Origin: Patescibacteria group bacterium | Lineage (GTDB): Bacteria > Patescibacteriota > Patescibacteriia > UBA9934 | Assembly (NCBI GenBank): GCA_018818445.1 | Contig: JAHISC010000008.1 | Coordinates: 1 to 16,370 of the forward strand | Reading direction: 5' to 3' | Length of the DNA stretch: 16,370 bases | Shown here: positions 1 through 6,883 of the stretch, piece by piece | How the letters are laid out: every line of letters starts with the position of its first letter | Numbering within the stretch: the stretch's first letter is position 1 | Program-made: the position numbers and the translations under genes | Notes under the pieces: model-generated | The model's database searches: none | What the model was told of the DNA's origin: nothing | The model's input: the letters and a program-made list of their open reading frames with translations, nothing else

Positions 1-2189
1 ATATCAGCTGTAACTACTTCTGGACCAAGTTTTGTATCACGAATATCAAGAGTTAAGTGATCCAAATGAATAGTTGTAAAACGATCATCTTGCACAACAC
101 GCTCCGAGACAATAACAGCGTCATCATAGTTGTAACCGTCCCAGCTCATGAAAGCCACAAGCATGTTCTGTCCTAATGCTAGTTCCCCATTGTTAACAGA
201 TGGGCCATCAGCTAAGACGTCGCCCTTCTTAATTTTCAATCCAGGCAGAACAACTGGGCGCTGGTTAATTGAAGTAGCGTCATTTGAACGAACAAATTTA
301 TTCAAAGTGTATGTTTTCTCTCCAGACTTCTTATAATCAACAACGACTTTCCCACCGTCAGAGTATTTTACCTCACCGTCCTCTTCAGCCACCAAAACAT
401 GGCCTGAATCAATTGCCGCGCGTCGCTCCACACCAGTTCCAACAATTGGCGCTTGTGGACGAATAGTTGGTACAGCCTGACGTTGCATGTTTGATCCCAT
501 CAAAGCTCGCGTTGAGTCGTCGTGCTCTAAAAACGGAACTAAAGAAGTCGCAATTGAAATAATCTGCGAAGTCGAAACATCCATGTAATTAACTTCTGTG
601 GCTCGCACTGACTTAGCTTCGCCGTATTTTCGAGCTTCGACGAATTCTGAAACAATGAAGCCTTCTTCATCGATAGCAGTTGTAGCCGGACAAGTAACTG
701 ATTTTTCTTCCTTAAAAGCATTCACGTATTCGATGTCCCCAGTAACCTTAGCACGACCATTTTCAACAATAACTTTTCTATATGGTGTTTCAATAAAACC
801 GTATTTATTGATCTTGGCATAACTTGCTAAGTGGCCAACCAAACCAATGTTTGGTCCTTCAGGTGTTTGCACAGGACAAATTCGACCATAGTGAGTCACA
901 TGAACGTCACGAACTTCGAAACCAGCACGCTCTCTTGAAAGTCCGCCTTGTCCCATAGCTGATAGGCGCCGCTTGTGCTCAAGCTCTGAGAGTGGATTTG
1001 TTTGATCCATGAACTGAGAAAGCTGAGAAGACATGAAAAATTCTCGAGTTGAGCCAATTACCGGTCTAGCATTAACCAATCGTCCAGGGCTAAGAGCTTC
1101 GATGTCGTGCGTTGACATGCGGTCGCGAATAATTCGCTCCATACGTGCCAAACCGATACGGTATCGTCCTTGAATCAATTCACCCACAGCACGAACTCGA
1201 CGATTACCAAGGTGATCAACATCATCCGGTTCTTCTTGTTCGATATTTAATCGGATAATCTCCTTAATAATTTCTACCAAATCCTCTTTCTTTAAAATAC
1301 GATTTCCCTCTTCCTCAACTCCTACCTCGGGATTATCTTTATTGAAACGTAGATTAAATTTAAAACGTCCAACTTGACCCAAGTCGTAACGCTCAAAGTT
1401 AAAAAACATTGAGTGAATCAACTGTTTGGCATTATCTGCAGTAGCTAGGTCGCCGGGTCGAATACGTTTGTAAACTTCTTTTAATCCTTCTTCTTCATTG
1501 GAAGATGCATCTTTAGCAATCGTTGTCTCGATGTACTTATTCATCGGGTGAACATCAACGTCACGGAAAAGTTCTAGAATTTCCTCATCAGTGGTGTATC
1601 CAAAAGCACGTAGAAGTGCGGTAACAGCAACTTTACGCTTACGATCAATCTTAACCCAAATAACATTTTTTGCATCAGTTTCAAATTCCAACCAAGCACC
1701 TCTATTTGGAATAATTTTTGCTCCATAGTAGCGACGTCCTCGAATAATCTCGGCCGTAAAGAAAGCTCCAGCTGATCTTACTAGCTGAGATACAACAACG
1801 CGCTCCACACCATTAATGATAAAAGTTCCTCGTTGCGTCATCACTGGCAGATCACCTAAAAAGATTTCCTGCTCTTTAACATCATTAGTTCTTAAATTTT
1901 TAAGAACCGTCTTCACTCTAAGCGGAGCTTCAAAAGTAATATTTTTTTCTTTAGATGTAACCTCGTCAAATTTTGGTTCATCAAGATAATAATCAGTAAA
2001 ACTTAACTCAAGATCTCTACCGATAAAATCACGCACTGGTGAAATTTCGGATAAAAGCTCACCGATTCCTTCTTCTAAGAACCATTTATATGAGTCCTTC
2101 TGGACGCTAACCAAATCTGGAAGATCCATTGCATCTCGAATTGGAGTAAAATAGCGACGCTCTTGCGATGTAGATATATTTTGTGCCAT
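1..2189 (-). CDS. rpoB: DNA-directed RNA polymerase subunit beta (N-terminal ~729 residues, partial)
   Basis: Catalytic beta subunit of RNA polymerase, cut by the left window edge; the reading frame is open with no stop from the ATG at 2187-2189 to base 1. Translating the minus strand gives a start MAQNISTSQERRYF, the protrusion/lobe domains, and the fork region with SSQLSQFMDQTNPLSELEH followed by KRRLSAMGQGGLSRERAGFE (rifampicin-pocket region, roughly residues 385-415, bases about 930-1040). Then come CPVQTPEGPNIGLV, and further on MSWDGYNYDDAVIVSE near bases 100-150, both hallmark beta-subunit motifs. The chosen ATG gives a normal bacterial RpoB N-terminus. No Shine-Dalgarno sequence precedes it; the upstream stretch is T-rich. 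The gene has its own promoter (2408-2436) and a long leader, and is not preceded by rplJ/rplL as in many bacteria. rpoC would be expected beyond base 1, but that is not visible. Identity is certain. Confidence 0.98.
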   Translation of the reverse strand, partial: MAQNISTSQERRYFTPIRDAMDLPDLVSVQKDSYKWFLEEGIGELLSEISPVRDFIGRDLELSFTDYYLDEPKFDEVTSKEKNITFEAPLRVKTVLKNLRTNDVKEQEIFLGDLPVMTQRGTFIINGVERVVVSQLVRSAGAFFTAEIIRGRRYYGAKIIPNRGAWLEFETDAKNVIWVKIDRKRKVAVTALLRAFGYTTDEEILELFRDVDVHPMNKYIETTIAKDASSNEEEGLKEVYKRIRPGDLATADNAKQLIHSMFFNFERYDLGQVGRFKFNLRFNKDNPEVGVEEEGNRILKKEDLVEIIKEIIRLNIEQEEPDDVDHLGNRRVRAVGELIQGRYRIGLARMERIIRDRMSTHDIEALSPGRLVNARPVIGSTREFFMSSQLSQFMDQTNPLSELEHKRRLSAMGQGGLSRERAGFEVRDVHVTHYGRICPVQTPEGPNIGLVGHLASYAKINKYGFIETPYRKVIVENGRAKVTGDIEYVNAFKEEKSVTCPATTAIDEEGFIVSEFVEARKYGEAKSVRATEVNYMDVSTSQIISIATSLVPFLEHDDSTRALMGSNMQRQAVPTIRPQAPIVGTGVERRAAIDSGHVLVAEEDGEVKYSDGGKVVVDYKKSGEKTYTLNKFVRSNDATSINQRPVVLPGLKIKKGDVLADGPSVNNGELALGQNMLVAFMSWDGYNYDDAVIVSERVVQDDRFTTIHLDHLTLDIRDTKLGPEVVTAD

Positions 2190-2401
2190 AAAACAAAAAT
2201 TTGCCCGATTAAATAAATCAAGCTTATTTGTGATCTTTCTCGTTGTATTTTACAGCTCTAAGAGCAGATAATTCGGCTCTGAAAGCATGCGTTGGGTGTG
2301 GGGGATTCACCTGAACGAGAGCTTATTTTTTGTAAAGTTAGCGATATTTGACAACTCTTCAGATTGTCGTTCTCGCTAGCGACTGAGAAAATCAGCCAAC
2401 C
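2190..2401 (-). promoter_or_regulatory. Long structured 5' leader of rpoB
   Basis: About 210 nt between the predicted rpoB transcription start (near 2401) and the ATG. Helices seen by eye on the minus strand: a hairpin GGCTGA-TTTTC-TCAGTC just after the start; a two-part stem TAGCGA...TCGCTA enclosing GACAA...TTGTC with an asymmetric internal loop; a long-range closing stem GCGGTTGG (2396-2403) with CCAACGC (2289-2295) with one bulged G, enclosing both; and a second domain closed by TCTCGTT/AACGAGA that holds AGAGC-GCTCT-AGAGC, where the middle segment can pair with either flank. There is no T-run after these stems, so a terminator-type attenuator is not evident. The leader may bind a protein or control translation; function is inference only. 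Confidence 0.45.
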
Positions 2402-2407
2402 GCGGCA

Positions 2408-2436
2408 AGTATAACAAAACCTTTCAAAAAGCGCAA
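2408..2436 (-). promoter_or_regulatory. Promoter of rpoB (-35 TTGCGC, 17 bp, extended -10 TGTTATACT)
   Basis: On the minus strand the -35 box TTGCGC (2431-2436) lies exactly 17 bp from TATACT (2408-2413), with a TG at the extended -10 position. The expected start is near 2401, the first base of the folded leader. The -35 box is part of the terminator hairpin of the upstream RNA gene. Confidence 0.7.
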
Positions 2437-2450
2437 GGCGCGAGGCTTGC
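2426..2450 (-). terminator. Intrinsic terminator of the 6S-like RNA, overlapping the rpoB promoter
   Basis: Minus strand GCAAG - 8 nt loop - CTTGC, then GC and TTTTT: a five-pair hairpin followed by a short T tract. A competing GCGC-CTT-GCGC stem is also possible. Its 3' arm and T tract are the -35 box and spacer of the rpoB promoter. Confidence 0.5.
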
Positions 2451-2605
2451 TATCTTAGAATGCAGGGCGAGGACAAGATATACGATGCCAAACCTTTGTA
2501 AGAGAACGTGAGGAGAGAGATTTTACCTCGCCCCGAAGGGCAAGAAACGTTCAAGCACAGGTTTGACGAAATCATGCCGCACCCCGCAATCTAAGAGAAC
2601 AAGAT
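2440..2605 (-). ncRNA. Candidate 6S-like RNA (rod-shaped, ~165 nt, own promoter and terminator)
   Basis: No protein gene is present, but a near-consensus promoter (2612-2640) predicts a transcript from about 2605 whose ends pair. Helix 1: 2577-2595 with 2454-2472 (19 positions, two mismatches), extended by 2600-2603 with 2446-2449. An asymmetric central bubble follows (2568-2576 against 2473-2486). Helix 2: 2559-2567 with 2487-2495 (nine pairs, one G-U). Helix 3: 2547-2552 with 2504-2509 (six pairs). Helix 4: 2538-2544 with 2527-2533, capped by a UUCG tetraloop. A long rod with a large central bubble and this length is the known shape of 6S RNA, which mimics an open promoter and binds RNA polymerase. 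The conserved segments of SRP RNA (GGAAGGAAGCAGC-type), RNase P and tmRNA were not seen. The structured RNA gene is well supported; the 6S assignment rests on shape alone. Confidence 0.5.
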
Positions 2606-2611
2606 GGCTAC

Positions 2612-2640
2612 ATTATAAATTGAGTGCATATTTTGTACAA
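2612..2640 (-). promoter_or_regulatory. Strong promoter of the 6S-like RNA (-35 TTGTAC, 17 bp, -10 TATAAT)
   Basis: Minus strand: -35 TTGTAC at 2635-2640 and a perfect TATAAT at 2612-2617, 17 bp apart. Predicted start is near 2605, where the long terminal helix of the RNA begins. No open reading frame of note follows, which argues for a stable RNA product. Confidence 0.75.
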
Positions 2641-2721
2641 GAGCTTACCTAAGCCAGAAAATAAACTATTTTATTGCTATAAAGGCTGCCTATCTTGCCA
2701 TATTTTCGCTCTCATGTCAAC

Positions 2722-2748
2722 AAAAAAGAGCCTTTTAGGCTCTTTTTT
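2722..2748 (-). terminator. Intrinsic terminator of recA
   Basis: Perfect 11-bp inverted repeat AAAAAAGAGCC - 5-nt loop - GGCTCTTTTTT, starting four bases after the recA stop codon on the minus strand. GC-rich inner stem plus six Ts make a textbook rho-independent terminator; by symmetry it could work in both directions, but no plus-strand gene reads into it. Confidence 0.9.
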
Positions 2749-2751
2749 GAT

Positions 2752-3774
2752 CTATTTTACTGTTTGATCCTGATTTTTCACTGTTTCGTAGGTAACTTTG
2801 CGTATCTTTTGCAATAACTTTTGGTTTTCCCTTAATACCGTCTTTGAATTTTCCCGGCCAATCCCAATCTTTTCTCCCTCAAATGAGTAAGTATTACCTT
2901 TTTTATCAATTGAACCAACTTCAACGCCAAAATCCAACAAATCACCTGCAATGGATATCCCCTCATTGTACATAATATCGAAGGAACAGCGCTGAAACGG
3001 TGGAGCTACCTTATTTTTAACAATTTTAGCATTGACCCGATTACCAATAATCTTTTCACCTTGTTTAATCTGTGCCGCTCTACGTACTTCTATACGTACT
3101 GAGGAATAGAATTTAAGAGCATTTCCTCCAGGTGTTGTCTCTGGATTACCAAACATAACACCAATTTTCATGCGAATCTGGTTAATAAAGATAACCGTAG
3201 TATTACTTTTTGATATAATACCAGCCAATTTTCGCAGTGCTTGACTCATTAGTCTCGCTTGAAGACCAATATGACGATCACCCATATCTCCTTCAATTTC
3301 TGCTTTTGGCGTCAATGCAGCGACTGAATCGATAACAACAACGTCAACTGCGCTTGAGCGTACTAATGTCTCAACGATTTCCAAGGCCTGTTCCCCGGTA
3401 TCTGGCTGAGAAATAAATAGTTCTTCTATATTTACGCCAATCATCTTGGCATAATCTGGGTCAAGAGCGTGCTCTGCGTCCACAAAGGCTGCTACGCCAC
3501 CGAGTTTCTGGCTTTCTGCAACGATATGCTGCGCTAATGTTGTTTTTCCAGACGATTCAGGACCATAAATCTCAATAATTCGTCCTTTTGGTACGCCCAT
3601 AACTCCAAGCGCCATATCGAGTGAAAGGCAGCCTGTTGGGATAGCCTCAACATGCATTGCTTGAGCATCACCAAGCCTCATAATTGAACCCTCACCAAAC
3701 TTTTGTTTAATTTGCGAAATTGCCTCAGATGCTGCTAGCAACTTGGCTTTTTGTTCATCTTTTGTATTTGCCAT
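2752..3774 (-). CDS. recA: Recombinase RecA
   Basis: ATP-dependent strand-exchange protein for homologous recombination and DNA repair, 340 residues, forming filaments on single-stranded DNA in the cytoplasm. Seen in order: N-terminal helix with KFGEGSIMRLG, Walker A GPESSGKT (71-78), Walker B VVVIDS (about 145-150), loop L1 with EGDMGDRHIGLQARLMSQAL (161-180), loop L2 with NQIRMKIGVMFGNPETTPGG (198-217), then the C-terminal domain. ATG at 3774 gives the usual start MANTKDEQKAK; there is no Shine-Dalgarno sequence. E. coli RecA has 353 residues; the missing part is the acidic tail, as this protein ends NQDQTVK. The gene is followed by a strong terminator and preceded by a hairpin at 3797-3812 and a -10 box at 3836-3841. 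No LexA-type operator was recognised. Identity is certain. Confidence 0.98.
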   Translation of the reverse strand: MANTKDEQKAKLLAASEAISQIKQKFGEGSIMRLGDAQAMHVEAIPTGCLSLDMALGVMGVPKGRIIEIYGPESSGKTTLAQHIVAESQKLGGVAAFVDAEHALDPDYAKMIGVNIEELFISQPDTGEQALEIVETLVRSSAVDVVVIDSVAALTPKAEIEGDMGDRHIGLQARLMSQALRKLAGIISKSNTTVIFINQIRMKIGVMFGNPETTPGGNALKFYSSVRIEVRRAAQIKQGEKIIGNRVNAKIVKNKVAPPFQRCSFDIMYNEGISIAGDLLDFGVEVGSIDKKGNTYSFEGEKIGIGRENSKTVLRENQKLLQKIRKVTYETVKNQDQTVK

Positions 3775-3785
3775 ATTTATTTATG

Positions 3786-3812
3786 AAATAAAACAAGGAC
3801 GTTTTAACGTCC
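3786..3812 (-). terminator. Terminator-like hairpin in the recA leader
   Basis: Palindrome GGACGTTTTAACGTCC (3797-3812) followed on the minus strand by a T-rich run (TTGTTTTATTT). It looks like an intrinsic terminator for the HTH gene upstream, but it lies downstream of the best recA -10 box, so it may also act as an attenuator for recA. Confidence 0.5.
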
Positions 3813-3835
3813 CCCTTATCCCAACCTCTAAAACT

Positions 3836-3841
3836 ATTATA
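3836..3841 (-). promoter_or_regulatory. Candidate -10 box for recA (TATAAT)
   Basis: A perfect TATAAT on the minus strand, between the HTH gene stop and the recA start. The nearest -35-like TTGAAT is only 14 bp upstream, too close, so the promoter would be atypical. The leader would be about 55 nt and contain the hairpin at 3797-3812. Confidence 0.4.
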
Positions 3842-3857
3842 CAACAATTTAAACTAT

Positions 3858-4538
3858 TCAAGGAGTCTCCTGTGGATCAAAAACTACTCGCCTTATTTCT
3901 TGTCGGCGCTTTGAATAACGCCGCTCAGCTTCGATTACTATTTCATTCAATCCTTTTTGCAAATCAACCTCAGTAGAAAAGTTATGATCAGCATCAAGGA
4001 CGACTTGTTCGCCATTAATATAAACGGTTGCTTCACTATTCACTGCACCTTCTACTTGCTGCACTGGTTGAGTGGTAATTGTGCTATCGATTGGTGTAAA
4101 AATAATAATGTCTGGTGGTTCAATAATTGCTTTAATCTGCCAACCAAGATATGAGATGATAGACAATGCTACAAGAATAAAAGCAAAAGAAGTCAGAAGT
4201 CTTGTCCAAACGAAAAAACGTGCTTTACTCACTCGCTGACGAGGAGTTCTCATGGGTTCAACTAAATCACATTTGCCACATTCCTCTAGGTATAACTCAA
4301 TAAAATAGTGCTCATCGGCATGAAGGACGCGAGCGTAAGCGGAAATAAAATTTCTCGTATACAACGGCTCGGGCAAAACATCATAATTACCGCGCTCCAA
4401 AGCTTCCAAATATCTTCGTTGGATATGTGTCTTTCTTTCCATCATGTCCAAACTAACTGCCTGGCCACGACGAAGAGCTCGGAGTTTTTCTCCGAGCGTT
4501 TGTGGAACACGATCTAATTTTCTAACGACAAAGACCAT
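3858..4538 (-). CDS. RodZ-like HTH membrane protein with extracytoplasmic Ig-like domain
   Basis: 226 residues. An N-terminal helix-turn-helix of the HTH_25/RodZ type (about 14-85; TLGEKLRALRRGQAVSLDMM, then RRYLEALERGNYDVLPEPLY) is followed by a basic linker, one membrane span (about 111-133) and an extracytoplasmic beta-rich domain (about 140-226; PVQQVEGAVNSEATVYINGE, then LQKGLNEIVIEAERR). That C-terminal part resembles the glucodextranase-B/Ig-like fold often joined to this HTH in Patescibacteria, an assignment from memory rather than a search. RodZ links the MreB cytoskeleton to cell-wall synthesis; whether this protein does so is unknown. ATG at 4538 lies 9 bases after the ftsK stop, so the two are probably co-transcribed; an AAGG lies 5 bases upstream, one of the few possible Shine-Dalgarno sites here. 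HTH domains of this type usually bind protein rather than DNA. Confidence 0.75.
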   Translation of the reverse strand: MVFVVRKLDRVPQTLGEKLRALRRGQAVSLDMMERKTHIQRRYLEALERGNYDVLPEPLYTRNFISAYARVLHADEHYFIELYLEECGKCDLVEPMRTPRQRVSKARFFVWTRLLTSFAFILVALSIISYLGWQIKAIIEPPDIIIFTPIDSTITTQPVQQVEGAVNSEATVYINGEQVVLDADHNFSTEVDLQKGLNEIVIEAERRYSKRRQEIRRVVFDPQETP

Positions 4539-4547
4539 AGCCTTGAG

Positions 4548-6845
4548 CTACCCCCTGTCAAAAATACTACCTTTAGAATTATTGTCAAAATCATCACCAT
4601 CGTCATCTTCATCCTCTTCTTCGTCACCATCATCATCATCTTCGTCATCAACCTCGTCTTCATCCACTTCTTGGGTTTCAATTTCAATATCTTCATCCTC
4701 TTCTTCATCATCAAATTCTTCTTCAGCCTCTTCCTTACTTGGCTGCATAGTACTACTTTTACCTCCAACAGGCCATTCGTCTACCAAAACCTCTCTTGAT
4801 TTTGAACCTTGTTGCTCGCCGACTATACCCATCTCTTCCATCATATCTATAATCCTGGCAGCTCTAGAATAACCTATCTTCATTCGTCGTTGTAGATATG
4901 AAGTTGATGCCTTGCCAGACTCAATAACAATCTCGATTGCCTCATCCATCATCGGATCTGAATCTTCTGAAGAGAAAGCCGTACCGCCCATGCGGGTATC
5001 TTCTGTAACCTGATAATTATAATCTGGCTCACCTTCCTTTTTAAGAAATCCTACTACGCGTTCTATTTCTTTATCTGAAACATAAGCACCTTGCAAACGT
5101 TTTGGCTTGGAAAGTGACGGCGTAGTCAAAAGCATATCACCGCGACCAAGTAATTTCTCAGCACCAGAAATATCTAAAATTGTTTTGGAGTCTACCTGAG
5201 AAGCAACTGCAAAAGCCAAACGTGTAGGAATATTTGCTTTGATTATACCTGTAATAACATCAACAGATGGGCGTTGAGTAGCTAGAACCAAGTGGATACC
5301 AGCGGCACGAGCCATCTGAGCAATGCGAACAATAACCGCTTCTACGTCTCGCTTATTTTGGCTCATCAAATCTGCCAACTCATCTATAATAATGATAATT
5401 TTTGGCATTCGTTCTTTAGTCTTGGCATTGTATGCGTCAATATCTCGTGCACCATGTTTGGCTAAATGGTCTAAACGTCTTTCCATTTCTCTCACTGCCC
5501 ATTTCATGGCATTTATAGCTTCTTCAACCTTGGTAATTGGTGGTACTAAAAGATGTGGAATCCCAGCATAAACACTAAGCTCGACTCGTTTTGGATCAAC
5601 CATGATAAATTTCAAATCATCAGGACCGTTTTGATACAAAAGCGAAATAATAATGTCATTCAAACAAACAGATTTTCCCGAGCCAGTTGCTCCAGCCACT
5701 AACATGTGAGGCGCTTTGTCGACCATTACTGATTCAACAACACCACCGACATCTTTTCCTAGTGGCGCCGCAAAATGGTTGTTGGTCTGCTTGAATTCCT
5801 TGGAAACCAAAAGCTCTCGCAAGCAAACCATACCCACTTTCTGATTTGGTACTTCAATACCAACTAAAGATTTACCTGGAATTGGAGCCTCGATACGAAT
5901 CGGATGGGCTGCTAAAGCCAAGGCTAAATCATTTTGTAAGGCTATGATACGAGACAATTTTATACCTTGAGCCGGGCGCAGGGCATATTGTGTAACCGAT
6001 GGTCCAACTCGCACGTCTACCACATCAACTGGAATTCCAAAGTTATCAAAAGTACGCTGAATGATCTCAGCATTTCTTTCTAAATCACCAGCTGAAGCCT
6101 CTGAACTCTTATCATCCAAAAGCTCGATCGGTATTTCCATTGTTCTACGACGACGACTAGTCATTACAGATTCTGGCTCTGAACCAGAAGGTGCTTCTTT
6201 AACATCTTCATCGTATTCATCTTCCTCATCTTCTTCGTCATATTCATCTTCCTCATCTTTTTCAAAATTATCATTAGATGAAATTCTTTTGCGATGTAGA
6301 ATGCTGCCAAGACTAGAAAAGTGAGTGTGAGCTGTTAAAATTGAACTAAAAGAAATATTAAAAGAAAGCACAATGCCGACCAACATCCCGGCCAAGGCAA
6401 TAACAAAAGCGCCCCAAAAACCCATCCAGTTAACTAACGGTGCCGCTACCAAAAGTCCAACGTATCCGCCGGCAGAGAAAATCTTGTCTGTCGAAAGCAT
6501 ATCAGGATCAATAAGTATAAGATTCAAAATACCGTTGAAAGACAAAAAGAAAATTACAAAACCAAACCCGTTTACTGCGGAGATTACTCTGCGGCCTGGG
6601 AAAAGCGCGCTCCAACTAACCACCAAAAGCAGCAAAGCAAAAAGCCAGCGATCCCAACCAAAGATGGAAGATAGAACCTTATCGATTGATTCTCCTATTG
6701 TCCCTGCTAAATTAAAAATTGATAAAAGAAAAATGGCAGCTAGTGCAGCCAAAAATACAGCCAAAAGGCTTTGCTTAACGCCATCGGAGAGCCCGAGACT
6801 GTTTGAATTTTTTGAACCTCTACTCTTCTTTCTTCTTCGTGCCAT
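4548..6845 (-). CDS. ftsK: DNA translocase FtsK/SpoIIIE
   Basis: Membrane-anchored ATP-driven DNA pump that clears chromosomes from the division septum. About 765 residues from the ATG at 6845 (a GTG at 6854 would add three). Seen in order: basic N-terminus, about four membrane spans (29-170), a highly acidic linker (about 195-217), the alpha/beta motor with Walker A GATGSGKS (near 385-392) and Walker B IIIIIDELADLM (near 483-494), TQRPSVDVITG, and a gamma winged-helix domain (about 631-690) with GKASTSYLQRRMKIGYSRAA that in relatives reads KOPS/SRS sequences. Oddly, gamma is followed by a tail of about 70 residues, some 50 of them mostly Asp/Glu, where most relatives stop. The ATG is preferred because a promoter at 6855-6883 predicts a start about two bases upstream of it. 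The short acidic linker replaces the long Pro/Gln-rich linker of E. coli FtsK. Confidence 0.97.
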   Translation of the reverse strand: MARRRKKSRGSKNSNSLGLSDGVKQSLLAVFLAALAAIFLLSIFNLAGTIGESIDKVLSSIFGWDRWLFALLLLVVSWSALFPGRRVISAVNGFGFVIFFLSFNGILNLILIDPDMLSTDKIFSAGGYVGLLVAAPLVNWMGFWGAFVIALAGMLVGIVLSFNISFSSILTAHTHFSSLGSILHRKRISSNDNFEKDEEDEYDEEDEEDEYDEDVKEAPSGSEPESVMTSRRRRTMEIPIELLDDKSSEASAGDLERNAEIIQRTFDNFGIPVDVVDVRVGPSVTQYALRPAQGIKLSRIIALQNDLALALAAHPIRIEAPIPGKSLVGIEVPNQKVGMVCLRELLVSKEFKQTNNHFAAPLGKDVGGVVESVMVDKAPHMLVAGATGSGKSVCLNDIIISLLYQNGPDDLKFIMVDPKRVELSVYAGIPHLLVPPITKVEEAINAMKWAVREMERRLDHLAKHGARDIDAYNAKTKERMPKIIIIIDELADLMSQNKRDVEAVIVRIAQMARAAGIHLVLATQRPSVDVITGIIKANIPTRLAFAVASQVDSKTILDISGAEKLLGRGDMLLTTPSLSKPKRLQGAYVSDKEIERVVGFLKKEGEPDYNYQVTEDTRMGGTAFSSEDSDPMMDEAIEIVIESGKASTSYLQRRMKIGYSRAARIIDMMEEMGIVGEQQGSKSREVLVDEWPVGGKSSTMQPSKEEAEEEFDDEEEDEDIEIETQEVDEDEVDDEDDDDGDEEEDEDDDGDDFDNNSKGSIFDRG

Positions 6846-6854
6846 AGTAGGCAC

Positions 6855-6883
6855 ATTGTACCAGATTTAATTCACTCTTTCCA
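6855..6883 (-). promoter_or_regulatory. Candidate ftsK promoter inside the efp 3' end (extended -10 TGGTACAAT)
   Basis: Minus strand TACAAT (6855-6860) with an upstream TG (extended -10) and TGGAAA (6878-6883) 17 bp away. The predicted start near 6848 is two or three bases before the ATG at 6845, so the mRNA would be nearly leaderless. Read-through from efp is also possible. Confidence 0.5.

Noticed and set aside
2440..2605. Structured RNA as tmRNA, RNase P RNA or SRP RNA
   Set aside because: No tRNA-like ends or tag frame, no RNase P core motifs, and no GGAAGGAAGCAGC-type SRP tetraloop region were found on either strand.
2692..2720. TTGACA (minus strand, 2715-2720) as the -35 box of a second promoter for the 6S-like RNA
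   Set aside because: The hexamer 17 bp downstream (CAAGAT) matches only three of six -10 positions; the 2612-2640 promoter is far better.
3775..3857. LexA/SOS operator upstream of recA
   Set aside because: Neither a CTGT-N8-ACAG nor a GAAC-N4-GTTC type box was found; the palindrome present is better explained as a terminator-like hairpin.
4444..4872. Plus-strand serine-rich open frame (about 140 codons) opposite the ftsK 3' end, and a similar one near 6061-6324
   Set aside because: The Ser runs are the complement of the Asp/Glu codon runs in FtsK; no promoter or ribosome-binding site, and the minus-strand frame is clearly the gene.
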